Assembly (NCBI GenBank): GCA_900546175.1
Contig: URBX01000002.1
Coordinates: forward strand, 1-64,000
Source of the DNA: an uncultured Eggerthella sp.
GTDB taxonomy: Bacteria; Actinomycetota; Coriobacteriia; Coriobacteriales; Eggerthellaceae
Length of the DNA stretch: 64,000 bases
Direction: 5' to 3'
Every line of letters starts with the position of its first letter. Position 1 is the stretch's first letter. The translations under genes were made by a program, and so were the position numbers. Of the stretch, positions 44,093-52,875 are shown piece after piece. Under the pieces are notes generated by a model, which was not told where the DNA came from, ran no database searches, and was given only the letters and a program-made list of their open reading frames with translations.

Positions 44093-45148
44093 TTAAGGAA
44101 TAAGGATGTGACGCATACCCTCACAACGATCAAGCATATCCATAGAGGTCTGCCAATCAGTAAGAGGACGAGGACCAGTAATTGCGAAATCAACATCGAG
44201 GCCGTTAGCCAACATGTTCAAAGCCTGACGCCAGTTCTTGCGCTCGTAAGCACGGTTACCAATAATGGTAATCTGACGCATAGCGATAGGAGTCATTGGG
44301 ATAGTGGAAGGCTGTGCAGGAAGACCAGTTACGCCAATGCGTCCGTCTTTTGCAACCATTTCGATTGCCTGCTGGATAACGGTGAAGTGACCAGCTGCGT
44401 CGAAGATGCACTCAGCACCCTTGCCACCAGTAAGCTCAAGAACGCGCTCAATAACATTGCATTCAGAACCATTTACCGTGATAGCACCCAAAGATTCAGC
44501 AACCTTCAAACGCTCTGCGTCGTTAGCAAGACCGGTAACGATTACCTTACCAATACCACGAGCCTGCTTGAGAACAGCAACCATCAAAAGGCCGATAGGA
44601 CCAGGGCCCATAACAACACAAGTGTCACCCATCTGAGGATTTACGCGATCAACCGCATTAATTGCTACGCAAAGAGGCTCGATCAAAGCGCCCTGCTCGA
44701 AGGTAACCTCATCAGGCATCTTAATGATGTTCTCAGCGCGGATAGCCATGTACTTAGCAAATGCACCTGGCAAGTCGGTGCCATAGAATGGACGATTGTC
44801 GCAAATGTTAACCTGACCCTTATCGCAGTAAGAGCAAGTGTTGCAGTAAAGAACTGGGTTAGCGGTTACGCGGTCGCCAACCTTGAGGTTCTTAGGAGCG
44901 TTTGCGCCGAGCTCAGCAATAACACCTGAGAACTCATGGCCAAAAATTGCGTTTGGATACTGGATATTGTAAGAATTAGCAATTGCTTCATTCCACTTAT
45001 AGAGAGAGTGGTCAGTACCGCAGATGCCTACAGCCTTGATCTCCATCAATACTTCGTCATCTTTAATCTGAGGAATAGGGAGCTCAGTAATTTCCATTGC
45101 GCCTGGCTCTGGAGCGTTCTTAACGAGCGCAATCATTTTTCCATCCAT
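44093..45148 (-). CDS. Zinc-dependent medium-chain alcohol/polyol dehydrogenase
   Basis: 351 residues. Catalytic zinc site Cys in VGICGTDHSLYKW (about 42) and GHEFSGVIAE; structural zinc Cys in CNTCSYCDKGQVNIC (about 99-113); NAD-binding VVMGPGPIGLLMV (about 174-186). It belongs with threonine/sorbitol/butanediol dehydrogenases that oxidise secondary alcohols. AAAGGA precedes the ATG. It follows the SDR gene across a strong terminator hairpin and is 27 bases before the HadA-like transferase. Substrate unknown; it may make or use the hydroxy acid handled by the cluster. Confidence 0.9.
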   Translation of the reverse strand: MDGKMIALVKNAPEPGAMEITELPIPQIKDDEVLMEIKAVGICGTDHSLYKWNEAIANSYNIQYPNAIFGHEFSGVIAELGANAPKNLKVGDRVTANPVLYCNTCSYCDKGQVNICDNRPFYGTDLPGAFAKYMAIRAENIIKMPDEVTFEQGALIEPLCVAINAVDRVNPQMGDTCVVMGPGPIGLLMVAVLKQARGIGKVIVTGLANDAERLKVAESLGAITVNGSECNVIERVLELTGGKGAECIFDAAGHFTVIQQAIEMVAKDGRIGVTGLPAQPSTIPMTPIAMRQITIIGNRAYERKNWRQALNMLANGLDVDFAITGPRPLTDWQTSMDMLDRCEGMRHILIP

Positions 45149-45180
45149 GTCGTTTTCCTTTCAACGAAAACCTAAATAAC

Positions 45181-45220
45181 AAAAAGGGCTCAGCACCAAA
45201 TCCCCCTCTTTGGTGCTGAG
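45181..45220 (-). terminator. Strong terminator inside the island, after the SDR gene
   Basis: Perfect 12-bp stem (45189-45200 with 45209-45220), 8-base loop, followed on the minus strand by CCCTTTTTG. It lies between the SDR and alcohol dehydrogenase genes, which otherwise look like one operon. Confidence 0.85.
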
Positions 45221-45231
45221 GTTTTAAATGC

Positions 45232-46029
45232 TTACTGGATTGACCAACCGCCGTCGAGGATCAAGGTCTGGCCAGTGGTGTAAGTAGTTACTGGTGAGCA
45301 GAGGAAGTAAATTGCTTCTGCCATTTCTTCGAGAGAGCCCATCTTTACCTTGGAAGGAGTGCGGCTATATACATATTCCTGCTGTGCAGGGTTGTCAGCG
45401 AATACCTTCTCAACCATAGGAGTCATTACATAACCAGGAGCGATGCCGTTAACCTGGATGCCGAACTGTGCAAAGTCGACTGCCAAGGAACGAACCATGC
45501 CCATAACTGCTGCCTTAGTAATGCTGTAAGGAGCGATGTTTTCCATTGCAGAGATACCACGCTGGGAGGAGATGATAACCATCTTGCCACCGTTGCCCTG
45601 TTCCTTCATCTGGCGAGCTACCGCAGTTGCCAAGAAGAAGTTTGCCTTCAAATTAACTGCGAAGATCTTGTCCCAGTCAGCTTCGGTTACGTCAATGGAA
45701 TTCATACGAGGCAAGGAAATACCAGCAGTAGAAACAAGAATGTCAACACCGCCGAACTCTTCAACGGTTTTTGCAACCATCGCATCAATCTGATCTTGCT
45801 TAGTGCCGTCGCAACCCATACCAATAACTTTTGCGCCAAATTCTGCAGCAATTTCTTCTGCTGCTTCTTCGCACATTGGAGCAGGAACGCCACAAATCAT
45901 GATGTTTGCACCTGCTGCAGCAAACTGCTTTGCGGTTGCCTTACCAATGCCGGATCCACCACCCATGATAATTGCGGTCTTACCTGCCAACTGCTCGGAT
46001 GGAGCCTTTGAGAACCAGAAATCAGCCAT
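45232..46029 (-). CDS. Short-chain dehydrogenase/reductase (SDR)
   Basis: 265 residues from the ATG at 46029 (GGAAGGAAG site). Classical SDR: cofactor motif IIMGGGSGIGKATAKQF (about 19-35, the TGxxxGIG variant with MGG), STAGIS (NAG-like), catalytic Ser in VIISSQRG, YSITKAA (YxxxK), and PGYVMTPM. Usual activity is NAD(P)-linked oxidation of a hydroxyl group. It is the first gene of the cluster, with an operator-like repeat about 105 bases upstream and a terminator immediately downstream. Confidence 0.9.
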   Translation of the reverse strand: MADFWFSKAPSEQLAGKTAIIMGGGSGIGKATAKQFAAAGANIMICGVPAPMCEEAAEEIAAEFGAKVIGMGCDGTKQDQIDAMVAKTVEEFGGVDILVSTAGISLPRMNSIDVTEADWDKIFAVNLKANFFLATAVARQMKEQGNGGKMVIISSQRGISAMENIAPYSITKAAVMGMVRSLAVDFAQFGIQVNGIAPGYVMTPMVEKVFADNPAQQEYVYSRTPSKVKMGSLEEMAEAIYFLCSPVTTYTTGQTLILDGGWSIQ

Positions 46030-46131
46030 TTTTCTTCCTTCCCTGAAGAGTGCTAATTGAATACCTAGTCGAGGCGTATGCCTCATTTGATATCCTCACT
46101 ATAGGAAGCAAAATGGATTACGTCTAATTGT

Positions 46132-46145
46132 TTGAACAAGTTCAA
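46132..46145. promoter_or_regulatory. Operator-like inverted repeat B
   Basis: TTGAAC-AA-GTTCAA, sharing the ten-base core GAAC-AA-GTTC with the repeat before the acyl-CoA dehydrogenase gene (41286-41309); both are followed by a TTCATA within a few bases or within the arm. Confidence 0.5.
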
Positions 46146-46429
46146 TTCATAGTTTTCGCGAATTATATGTTTAATTTCGTATGAATTTTTTCGTTTCCCA
46201 TTCAAGCAGACTATCAATTTATAACGATAAGTTATTGACCTATTTCATATACTTTTGGATTATTTCTTGCATTTTCCCACGTAAAAGAGTCAATTTTTGG
46301 GATAAAAAGGATGTTTTGTCCAAAAATAACCTGTTTTTAACTTGATAACGCTATTTTTCTATAATCGAAACTCACTAATCCATTTCTTTTTCTTATAGGT
46401 TTATCTTTGTGGAGACTTTTTGGTAAAAA

Positions 46430-46460
46430 AAAGACTCATAGCCTATTGCTATGAGTCTTT
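46430..46460 (-). terminator. Terminator of the second LysR gene
   Basis: Perfect 13-base arms (46430-46442 and 46448-46460), 5-base loop, eight T on the minus strand after it. Confidence 0.9.
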
Positions 46461-46495
46461 GCGAGTGTTTCTGGTAAATCGAAATGAAACTCCAC

Positions 46496-47422
46496 CTAAT
46501 AACGCTCTTGATAGTCCTTTAAGCAAGGAATTCCCTCTTTAAAATTTGCAAATTCTGTAGCAAAAGAAATAAACTCTTCTACCGCAAGATTCTTTGATCC
46601 CTTTTCTTTGTATGCAAGATAAATGATATGGAACGGATCTAGGTATTCCTTAATAGGAATAGTGACCAGACCTTCAATAATTCTTCCATCAAGTGTTTCC
46701 AGCATTACCGCAACAGGATTTTTTTCAGAAACAATCAGAGATCCTGCACTAATTTCATCATCAAATGCCTCACGGGCAACAATATCAAATCGCTGAAAAA
46801 CGCCTTCAAGAATCGTATTTGCAAAAGAATGCCTACGATATGAAATAACGGGATAGTTCTTTATTTCTTCAAGACTAACACAGCTTTTTTGCGCTAGCTC
46901 GTGAGAAGAATCTACTGCTACAACCAAATTCTGGGTTAGAAGAGGAACATACTTTATGCCGCGTTCATCATGAACATGACCGCAAATTGCCGCATCAATC
47001 TTGCCTTCGAGCAGCTTATTAACGCATTCATAGGTAGTGCCCTGGTAAATATCGAAGGCAATATTTTCGCCAAACTCTTTTCTAAACGAAGCAATAAGAA
47101 TAGGAATGAAATTTCTCTGAACCGAAATTACTGCCCCCATGCGGATTTGACCGCTCAAACCACTTCCATAAAGCTTCATTAAATCTACTGCTTTGTCAAT
47201 TTCGCCAAGAGCATTACAAACATGCTCGTTAAATTCAGCGCCATATTGGGTAAGACGAACATTTCTGCCAACACGTTCAAAAAGAGCAACACCCAGCTCT
47301 TTTTCTAGGTTACTCATTGCGTTAGAAAGGGACGGTTGAGTTATATAAAGTGCATCTGCCGCTTTTCCAAAATGTTCAAGTTCAGCAAGTTTCCTAAAAT
47401 AGTAGAGCTGTGACAAGTTCAT
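46496..47422 (-). CDS. LysR family transcriptional regulator 2
   Basis: 308 residues. Winged-helix domain at 1-60 (MNLSQLYYFRKLAELEHFGKAA, YITQPSLSNAMSNLEKELG, ERVGRNVRLT), effector-binding domain after about 90. It is a paralogue of the regulator at 38901, with the same opening residues, and both are transcribed in the same direction as the genes they bracket. The half-site AGGCTATGAA in its own upstream region (47492-47501) suggests autoregulation. Ligand unknown. Confidence 0.92.
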   Translation of the reverse strand: MNLSQLYYFRKLAELEHFGKAADALYITQPSLSNAMSNLEKELGVALFERVGRNVRLTQYGAEFNEHVCNALGEIDKAVDLMKLYGSGLSGQIRMGAVISVQRNFIPILIASFRKEFGENIAFDIYQGTTYECVNKLLEGKIDAAICGHVHDERGIKYVPLLTQNLVVAVDSSHELAQKSCVSLEEIKNYPVISYRRHSFANTILEGVFQRFDIVAREAFDDEISAGSLIVSEKNPVAVMLETLDGRIIEGLVTIPIKEYLDPFHIIYLAYKEKGSKNLAVEEFISFATEFANFKEGIPCLKDYQERY

Positions 47423-47712
47423 AAAAAGAATCCCTCAATCCATGAATAAATATAGTTAATCCATTCATAATCTTCTTACTTTGATAATTATAGGCTATGA
47501 ATACGAATAACCCTAGGCAAAAAAATATCCCCCCACCATAAAAGCAGGAGGATATTGAAATTCTTTAAAGAATTATTTGTTTTATTTAAGTAGCCGTAGT
47601 ATCTAACACCTAATTAACTAAAGTAACCGCAACACCTTCAAATAATCAATCTGAATCAACTACAGAAGTTATTGTTTTTTCTTAGTTAGCTTATCTGCCT
47701 TAGCCTACTGTC
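47423..47712. other. Intergenic region between LysR 2 and bioY
   Basis: 290 bases without a gene. It carries the LysR half-site noted above and a weak inverted repeat AATATCC/GGATATT near 47525-47556 that could end bioY transcripts. Confidence 0.4.
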
Positions 47713-48324
47713 TTACTTAGCTAAATTAACTGCAGCACCTACTGCCTGAGCAAGCAAAATTGCGCCAATAATCTTGACCGTATCAATCAAGACAAAAGGA
47801 GCAACGCCTGCAGCAAACGCTACCTCAGGAGCAAGATTGCTTACCATCATCAACTGGAACCAGCCAATAAGGTATACCACCAAAAGGAACAACACGCCAA
47901 TAAGAACATTGCGCATCAAAAAGCCCGAACGAATCTTTGCACCAAAGAAAGAAACGGTTTTTTCGGAAGAGAAAACCTTAGTATTACGAACTACGTGAGC
48001 TACACCAAGTGCTACGCAAGCACCTACAAACATGCCAATAATAAAACCACCCGTAGGTCCCATCAAAGCTCCAAGACCTCCTCTAAATGAAGAGAAAACT
48101 GGCAAACCTAATGCTCCCAACAAGATATAGCAGCCAAGAGCCATAAGTGCCTGGCTTGGCTTCAAAGCAAACAAAACAAAAGAAATTGCAAGAATCTGCA
48201 AAGTGAAAGGAACTGGTCCCAAAGGAATAGTTACCCACGCAGAAACTGCCATAAGAGCAATGGAGAGACCGCACATTACTACTGAACGAACTCTCTCGGA
48301 CTGACGGGCTGCCACAAGTGCCAT
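47713..48324 (-). CDS. bioY: Biotin transporter BioY
   Basis: 203 residues, six membrane helices. BioY is the substrate-binding (S) component of ECF biotin transporters. IPLGPVPFTLQIL (about 33-45), GALGLPVFSSFRGGLGALMGPTGGFIIG (read in parts) and the conserved C-terminal Asp in PFVLIDTVKIIGA are the family motifs. AGGAG precedes the ATG. The ECF A and T subunits are not in the window. It follows birA on the same strand, a biotin pair. No biotin biosynthesis genes are visible, so uptake may be the only source. Confidence 0.94.
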   Translation of the reverse strand: MALVAARQSERVRSVVMCGLSIALMAVSAWVTIPLGPVPFTLQILAISFVLFALKPSQALMALGCYILLGALGLPVFSSFRGGLGALMGPTGGFIIGMFVGACVALGVAHVVRNTKVFSSEKTVSFFGAKIRSGFLMRNVLIGVLFLLVVYLIGWFQLMMVSNLAPEVAFAAGVAPFVLIDTVKIIGAILLAQAVGAAVNLAK

Positions 48325-48363
48325 TTTTTAAGACTCCTATCTCTTCTAATTATTCATAGGGAA

Positions 48364-48369
48364 ATTATA
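48364..48369 (-). promoter_or_regulatory. -10 box upstream of bioY
   Basis: TATAAT on the minus strand, 40 bases before the bioY start; -35 is poor and no BirA-type TTGTAAC palindrome is seen. Confidence 0.35.
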
Positions 48370-48422
48370 GGTATTTTTCGAGTCGCAGGAATTAAAAAAA
48401 GATTCAGTAGGCTCTTTCCTTC

Positions 48423-49268
48423 CTACGAGAGGCTAACAATATGGACTTCCCCCGAATTCACCGTCTGAAAGACTCCTTTACTCTTTTCAATCACAAGGCG
48501 TCCGTGCGTATCAACATCAACAATAACGCCTCGTTCAATAGCACGCGAATCTATTGCCTGCATCTCTATCAAAGCACCCTTGAAGCAAAGCTTCGAAAGA
48601 TACTCCGTGCGAACAGAAGCAAAGCCGTCCTTACTCCATTGCTCATAGTAAGACTGAATGTTTTTCATGAATTGAACTGCTAGATTCTCAATAACGCTCG
48701 CTTGAGATGGTGTTAAGCCTGCGCAAGTGGCTATTTTCTCCACCTGAGGATGACGTAAGGAAAAGCCCTTTTGCTCAGAGAGGTAAGTTGGCATGTATTT
48801 GCCTGAAGTAACTGGTTGCATCTCAGGTTTAAACACATTGATACCAACGCCTGCGCACAAGGCGCCCGAACCTACAACTTCAAGAGAAATTCCCGTAACT
48901 TTTGCCCGATTAATAAGAAGATCGTTAGGCCATTTAATACCTACTTCACCACATGCACAATAAGGCTCAATAGTAGCGGCAACACCCAAAGAAGCAACCA
49001 AAGCAAAGGTTGAAAGTTGAGACAATTCTAATGAGGGGTTAAGCGCAAAAGAGATATAGAGTCCCCCATACGGACTAACCCACTGGCGGCCCTGACGACC
49101 ATACCCACCCTCTTGCTTAAGGGCACAAGCAGCAAATCCGTGGCAATTTCCTTTTCTAATTTGGTCTTTTACCACGATATTAGTAGATTCAACCACATCA
49201 AACGACTGAATCGTCCACATGGTTGAATCAAGCTGTGATTCCAAAAATGATTGATTTAACACTGCCAT
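48423..49268 (-). CDS. birA: Biotin-[acetyl-CoA-carboxylase] ligase, group I (no DNA-binding domain)
   Basis: 281 residues. It activates biotin to biotinyl-AMP and attaches it to a lysine of carboxylase carrier proteins. The substrate loop GGYGRQGRQW (about 54-63, a GRGRRGR variant), GIKWPNDLLIN (about 108-118) and GVGINV are present, and the small C-terminal SH3-like domain ends the protein. There is no N-terminal helix-turn-helix, so it cannot be a classic BirA repressor. It overlaps folP-folK by 13 bases. Confidence 0.93.
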   Translation of the reverse strand: MAVLNQSFLESQLDSTMWTIQSFDVVESTNIVVKDQIRKGNCHGFAACALKQEGGYGRQGRQWVSPYGGLYISFALNPSLELSQLSTFALVASLGVAATIEPYCACGEVGIKWPNDLLINRAKVTGISLEVVGSGALCAGVGINVFKPEMQPVTSGKYMPTYLSEQKGFSLRHPQVEKIATCAGLTPSQASVIENLAVQFMKNIQSYYEQWSKDGFASVRTEYLSKLCFKGALIEMQAIDSRAIERGVIVDVDTHGRLVIEKSKGVFQTVNSGEVHIVSLS

Positions 49269-50569
49269 GCTTTGCCGACACTTACCTGATCAAGGGTAAC
49301 TGCTACATCATTAGCAAGAATATGGCCCGGCATGATATCAAGCAGTGGCTTTACTACAAAATCACGCTCGTTAATGCGCGGATGAGGAAGGGTAAGCACC
49401 TCATGATCACAAACATAGCCCTGATAATCCAAAATATCAATATCGCAGGTACGAGGACCATTAGGAATATCACGAACGCGGCCAAGCCTGTTTTCGATAG
49501 CATGCAAGTATTCCAACAAATCCTTTGGAGCTATGCCTGTCCTCAAAAGAACTACGGTATTAATAAAGTTTTCCTGATCTAAATAATAGGCAGGTTCACT
49601 TTCGTAGAAAGGTGCCACATCAATAATCTGCGTATCAGGCATCATGCACATATCAGCAAGAGCTTGATTGAGCTGAGCAATCTTGCCTTCTTTTTCTTCG
49701 CCAGGATGAGCAACTAAGGCAACATTGCACCCCATACCTAAGAGAACATAAGGACGAAGATTTTCTTTTAAGGCATCTACCGTTAGGGAAACATTGTGGG
49801 TTCTAATAACGCTTGCACCCAATTCGCACGCCATAACTGCTTCGGCAGCAGAAGCATCATCACGATCTTGAGGATTCTCTATGCCGTAAGCATATCCAAT
49901 ATAGCTTTTTCGGGAAACAGCAACCATAGAAGGATATCCCAAACGAGAAATCTCGTGGAAGTTTCGCATAAGCTCAATGGTTTGCTTTGCTGTTTTTCCA
50001 AAACCAGGGCCCGGATCAAGACAGATACGATTAGAAGCAATACCCTGCGCTTCAAGTTCTTTTGCCCGATTAGCGAGGTAATCACGCACTTCAAGAACAA
50101 CATCAGCGTATTCAGGATTGTCTTGCATATGCAAAGGATCATCACCTTTCATATGCATAACTACCAAACCTGCATCACATTTCTTTGCAACCTCAACCAT
50201 CAAAGGGTCTCTAAACCCTGTCACGTCATTGATAATAGCTGCTCCTGCATCAACGCAAGCCTGAGCAACCTGAGAGTGACGGGTATCAATACTTACGCAA
50301 ATACCTTCCGAAGCAAGGGTTTTTACAACGGGAAGAACGCGAGCGAGCTCTTCTTCGCAAGAAACAGGCAAAGCTCCTGGACGGGTTGATTCTCCCCCTA
50401 CATCAATAATAAGAGCACCCTCTGCTACCATTTTGCGCGCATGAGAAAGAGCCTCGTCTACCGAAGCAAACTGACCACCGTCGGAAAAAGAATCAGGGGT
50501 AACATTAAGGATGCCCATGACAATAGGCATCCTTGAGTCAAACTTAAATTGTGAACAGCACCAAATCAC
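49256..50569 (-). CDS. Fused dihydropteroate synthase / HPPK (FolP-FolK)
   Basis: 437 residues. The GTG at 50569, three bases after the ftsH stop, is preferred to an ATG 13 codons later because the residues between resemble the usual DHPS N-terminus. Residues 14-270 are DHPS: MGILNVTPDSFSDGG, VGGESTRPGA, SIDTRHSQVAQACVDAGA, LDPGPGFGKT. Residues 275-437 are HPPK: GMGCNVA start, FYESEPAYY, NRLGRVRDIPNGPRTCDIDIL. It makes the pterin pyrophosphate and joins it to pABA, two consecutive folate steps, in one chain (reverse order of the reaction). The 3' end overlaps birA by 13 bases. Confidence 0.95.
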   Translation of the reverse strand: MIWCCSQFKFDSRMPIVMGILNVTPDSFSDGGQFASVDEALSHARKMVAEGALIIDVGGESTRPGALPVSCEEELARVLPVVKTLASEGICVSIDTRHSQVAQACVDAGAAIINDVTGFRDPLMVEVAKKCDAGLVVMHMKGDDPLHMQDNPEYADVVLEVRDYLANRAKELEAQGIASNRICLDPGPGFGKTAKQTIELMRNFHEISRLGYPSMVAVSRKSYIGYAYGIENPQDRDDASAAEAVMACELGASVIRTHNVSLTVDALKENLRPYVLLGMGCNVALVAHPGEEKEGKIAQLNQALADMCMMPDTQIIDVAPFYESEPAYYLDQENFINTVVLLRTGIAPKDLLEYLHAIENRLGRVRDIPNGPRTCDIDILDYQGYVCDHEVLTLPHPRINERDFVVKPLLDIMPGHILANDVAVTLDQVSVGKAWQC

Positions 50570-50571
50570 TG

Positions 50572-52812
50572 TTAATCTTCTTTCTTTTCAGAAGGACGAG
50601 CGTACGGATTATTGCTAGAAGCCTGAACCACATCAGGCGTCTTTTCACTTTCCTTATTAATCGAATCAGGGGCCGCAGCTGGAACAGAAGGCTTAGCACA
50701 AACATCTGCAGGGACCACAGCCGGAGCGGAAGGTTCAACAGGAGTTTCAGCAGGAACCGCAACAGGAGCTGTTGATTCCGAAGTCTGAGCGTCTTTCAAA
50801 TCCGCAGAGGAGCTTTCCTTTTCTGTCTTTTCTTTCGCGAGAAAATCAGCCCATTTATTGTCGAGCAAAGCCTGGCATTCTTCGCCGTCTACGGTTTCTC
50901 GCTCAAGCAGCACGCTTGCCATTAAGTCCATCTGCTCTTTTCGGTTTACCAGCACCTCGTAAGCACGATCGTGAGCTTCTTTCATGATGCGTGCAACTTC
51001 TTCGTCAATGCGACGAGCCGTCTCTTCGGAGTAATCCTGGGTGTTACCATAATCGCGACCAAGGAATACCTCATGGTTAGGCTGACCAAAAACCTGCTGT
51101 CCAAGAGAAGGGCTCATACCATAAGTGGTAACCATTGCACGAGCCATCTTTGTTGCTCGCTCAAGGTCGTTAGAAGCACCAGTTGTGATATCTCCACAGA
51201 AGATTTCTTCTGCAACGCGACCACCCATGAATACCGCAAGTTCATCGCGCATTTCGTTAACACTACTCAAAACCTTGTCTTCATCAGGAATGGAAAGGGT
51301 GTAACCAAGTGCTCTACCACGAGAAATGATGGAAATCTTATGTACTGGATCAGCATGCTCTAAGGTATGACCAACCAGCGCATGGCCAGACTCGTGATAT
51401 GCAATAGTAGTGCGTGTCTTTAAGTCCATTACGCGACCTTTGCGCTCTGGACCAGCAATTACGCGCTCCATAGAATCGTTTACTTCTTTACTGCTGATAG
51501 TCTTCTTGTTGCGACGAGCAGATAAGATAGCTGCCTCATTCATTAAGTTTGCCAACTCAGCACCCGTAAAGCCTGGAGTGAGTTTAGCCAATGTCTCTAA
51601 ATCAACGTCCTTCTCTAAAGGCTTGTTTGCCGAATGAACGTCAAGGATCTTTTTGCGGCCTTTAACATCTGGACGGTCAACAACAATTTGACGATCGAAA
51701 CGACCAGGACGAAGCAATGCTGGGTCCAAAACATCAGAACGGTTAGTTGCTGCAATCAAAACAACGGAATCGTTTGCTTCAAAACCATCCATTTCAACCA
51801 AGAGCTGGTTAAGAGTCTGCTCGCGTTCATCATGGCCACCACCAAGACCGGCGCCACGCTGACGACCAACTGCGTCAATTTCGTCAATGAAGATAATTGC
51901 AGGTGCAGCTTCTTTTGCCTGTTTAAACAAGTCGCGAACACGGCTTGCGCCAACACCAACAAACATTTCAACAAAGTCAGAACCGGAAATGCTAAAGAAT
52001 GGCACACCCGCTTCACCTGCTACCGCACGAGCAAGCAATGTTTTACCGGTACCTGGAGGGCCCACCAATAAGCAACCGCGTGGAATCTTTGCGCCCATTG
52101 CTTGATATTTGGCAGGATTATCCAAAAAGTCTTTAATCTCCTGCATTTCTTCAACCGCTTCATCGCAGCCAGCAACGTCAGAAAACTTTACGTCAGGATG
52201 CTCTTCGATATTCTTCTTTGCTTTTGCTTTTCCAAAAGACATTTGAGAGTTGTTTGCCTTATTCATCTGAGAGAAGAAATAGAACAACAGTGCTGCAATT
52301 ATCAGAATTGGAAGAAGGGAGACCAGAATCTGAACCCATGGAGAGCCAAGTTTTACTGAATATTTAATCTCAGGATGAGCAGCCATTAATTCACCAAGAG
52401 AGTCTTCACCAACCCACACAACTGTAAAGTTATGCTGGCTTCCCAAGTTTGCCGAATCAAGGTTTTCGGTTGTAATGGCGTTAGAACCTACCGCAGAATT
52501 AAGAGCTTCAACACCAGTGTTGAATGCCTCAGAACCTGCTTCACCTGCAGTTTGTGCTGGATAATAAACACCCGTGATTGTTTCTGCAGAAGCATCGTAT
52601 TCCGCTTGTTCAACACGACCCTGCTCTACCGCCTGTAAAAACTCGGAAGTAACAAGAGAATCGGTTTGACTAATACCATTATAGGAAGCAGTCCTTGTTA
52701 GCATGCCCATAAACAAAAAGGCAATAAGCGCAATAAGAACAATAGTAATAATGTTACTGCGCTTGTTTCCAGACTTTAAATCTGGCTTCTTTGATGGTTT
52801 TTTCTCTGCCAT
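50572..52812 (-). CDS. ftsH: ATP-dependent zinc metalloprotease FtsH
   Basis: 746 residues. FtsH is a membrane-anchored hexameric protease. Two membrane helices (about 20-40 and 158-180) flank an extracytoplasmic domain; Walker A GPPGTGKTLLA (about 255), DEIDAVGRQRG, the SRH ATNRSDVLDPALLRPGRFDRQ (read in parts) and the zinc motif HESGH (about 478) are intact. After about residue 655 there is a 90-residue Pro/Ala/Val/Glu-rich tail, longer than usual. It lies directly downstream of hpt and upstream of folP-folK, a common firmicute/actinobacterial order. Confidence 0.97.
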   Translation of the reverse strand: MAEKKPSKKPDLKSGNKRSNIITIVLIALIAFLFMGMLTRTASYNGISQTDSLVTSEFLQAVEQGRVEQAEYDASAETITGVYYPAQTAGEAGSEAFNTGVEALNSAVGSNAITTENLDSANLGSQHNFTVVWVGEDSLGELMAAHPEIKYSVKLGSPWVQILVSLLPILIIAALLFYFFSQMNKANNSQMSFGKAKAKKNIEEHPDVKFSDVAGCDEAVEEMQEIKDFLDNPAKYQAMGAKIPRGCLLVGPPGTGKTLLARAVAGEAGVPFFSISGSDFVEMFVGVGASRVRDLFKQAKEAAPAIIFIDEIDAVGRQRGAGLGGGHDEREQTLNQLLVEMDGFEANDSVVLIAATNRSDVLDPALLRPGRFDRQIVVDRPDVKGRKKILDVHSANKPLEKDVDLETLAKLTPGFTGAELANLMNEAAILSARRNKKTISSKEVNDSMERVIAGPERKGRVMDLKTRTTIAYHESGHALVGHTLEHADPVHKISIISRGRALGYTLSIPDEDKVLSSVNEMRDELAVFMGGRVAEEIFCGDITTGASNDLERATKMARAMVTTYGMSPSLGQQVFGQPNHEVFLGRDYGNTQDYSEETARRIDEEVARIMKEAHDRAYEVLVNRKEQMDLMASVLLERETVDGEECQALLDNKWADFLAKEKTEKESSSADLKDAQTSESTAPVAVPAETPVEPSAPAVVPADVCAKPSVPAAAPDSINKESEKTPDVVQASSNNPYARPSEKKED

Positions 52813-52875
52813 AAAACTCTATTTTCTACTATCTTTTCTACTGTCTGTTTCTACTAATCAACTACACGTATTACG

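Larger units (their letters stand above)
46030..46495 (-). promoter_or_regulatory. Upstream region of the SDR gene
   Basis: 466 bases without a gene, very AT-rich. It holds a candidate -10 TATAGT (46098-46103) and a second TATAAT (46162-46167) on the minus strand, the inverted repeat at 46132-46145 and the terminator of the second LysR gene. With the first -10, the repeat would centre near -47, a usual place for a LysR activator site. Confidence 0.45.

Noticed and set aside
48325..48422. BirA operator or biotin riboswitch before bioY
   Set aside because: No TTGTAAC-type palindrome, and the BirA here lacks a DNA-binding domain.
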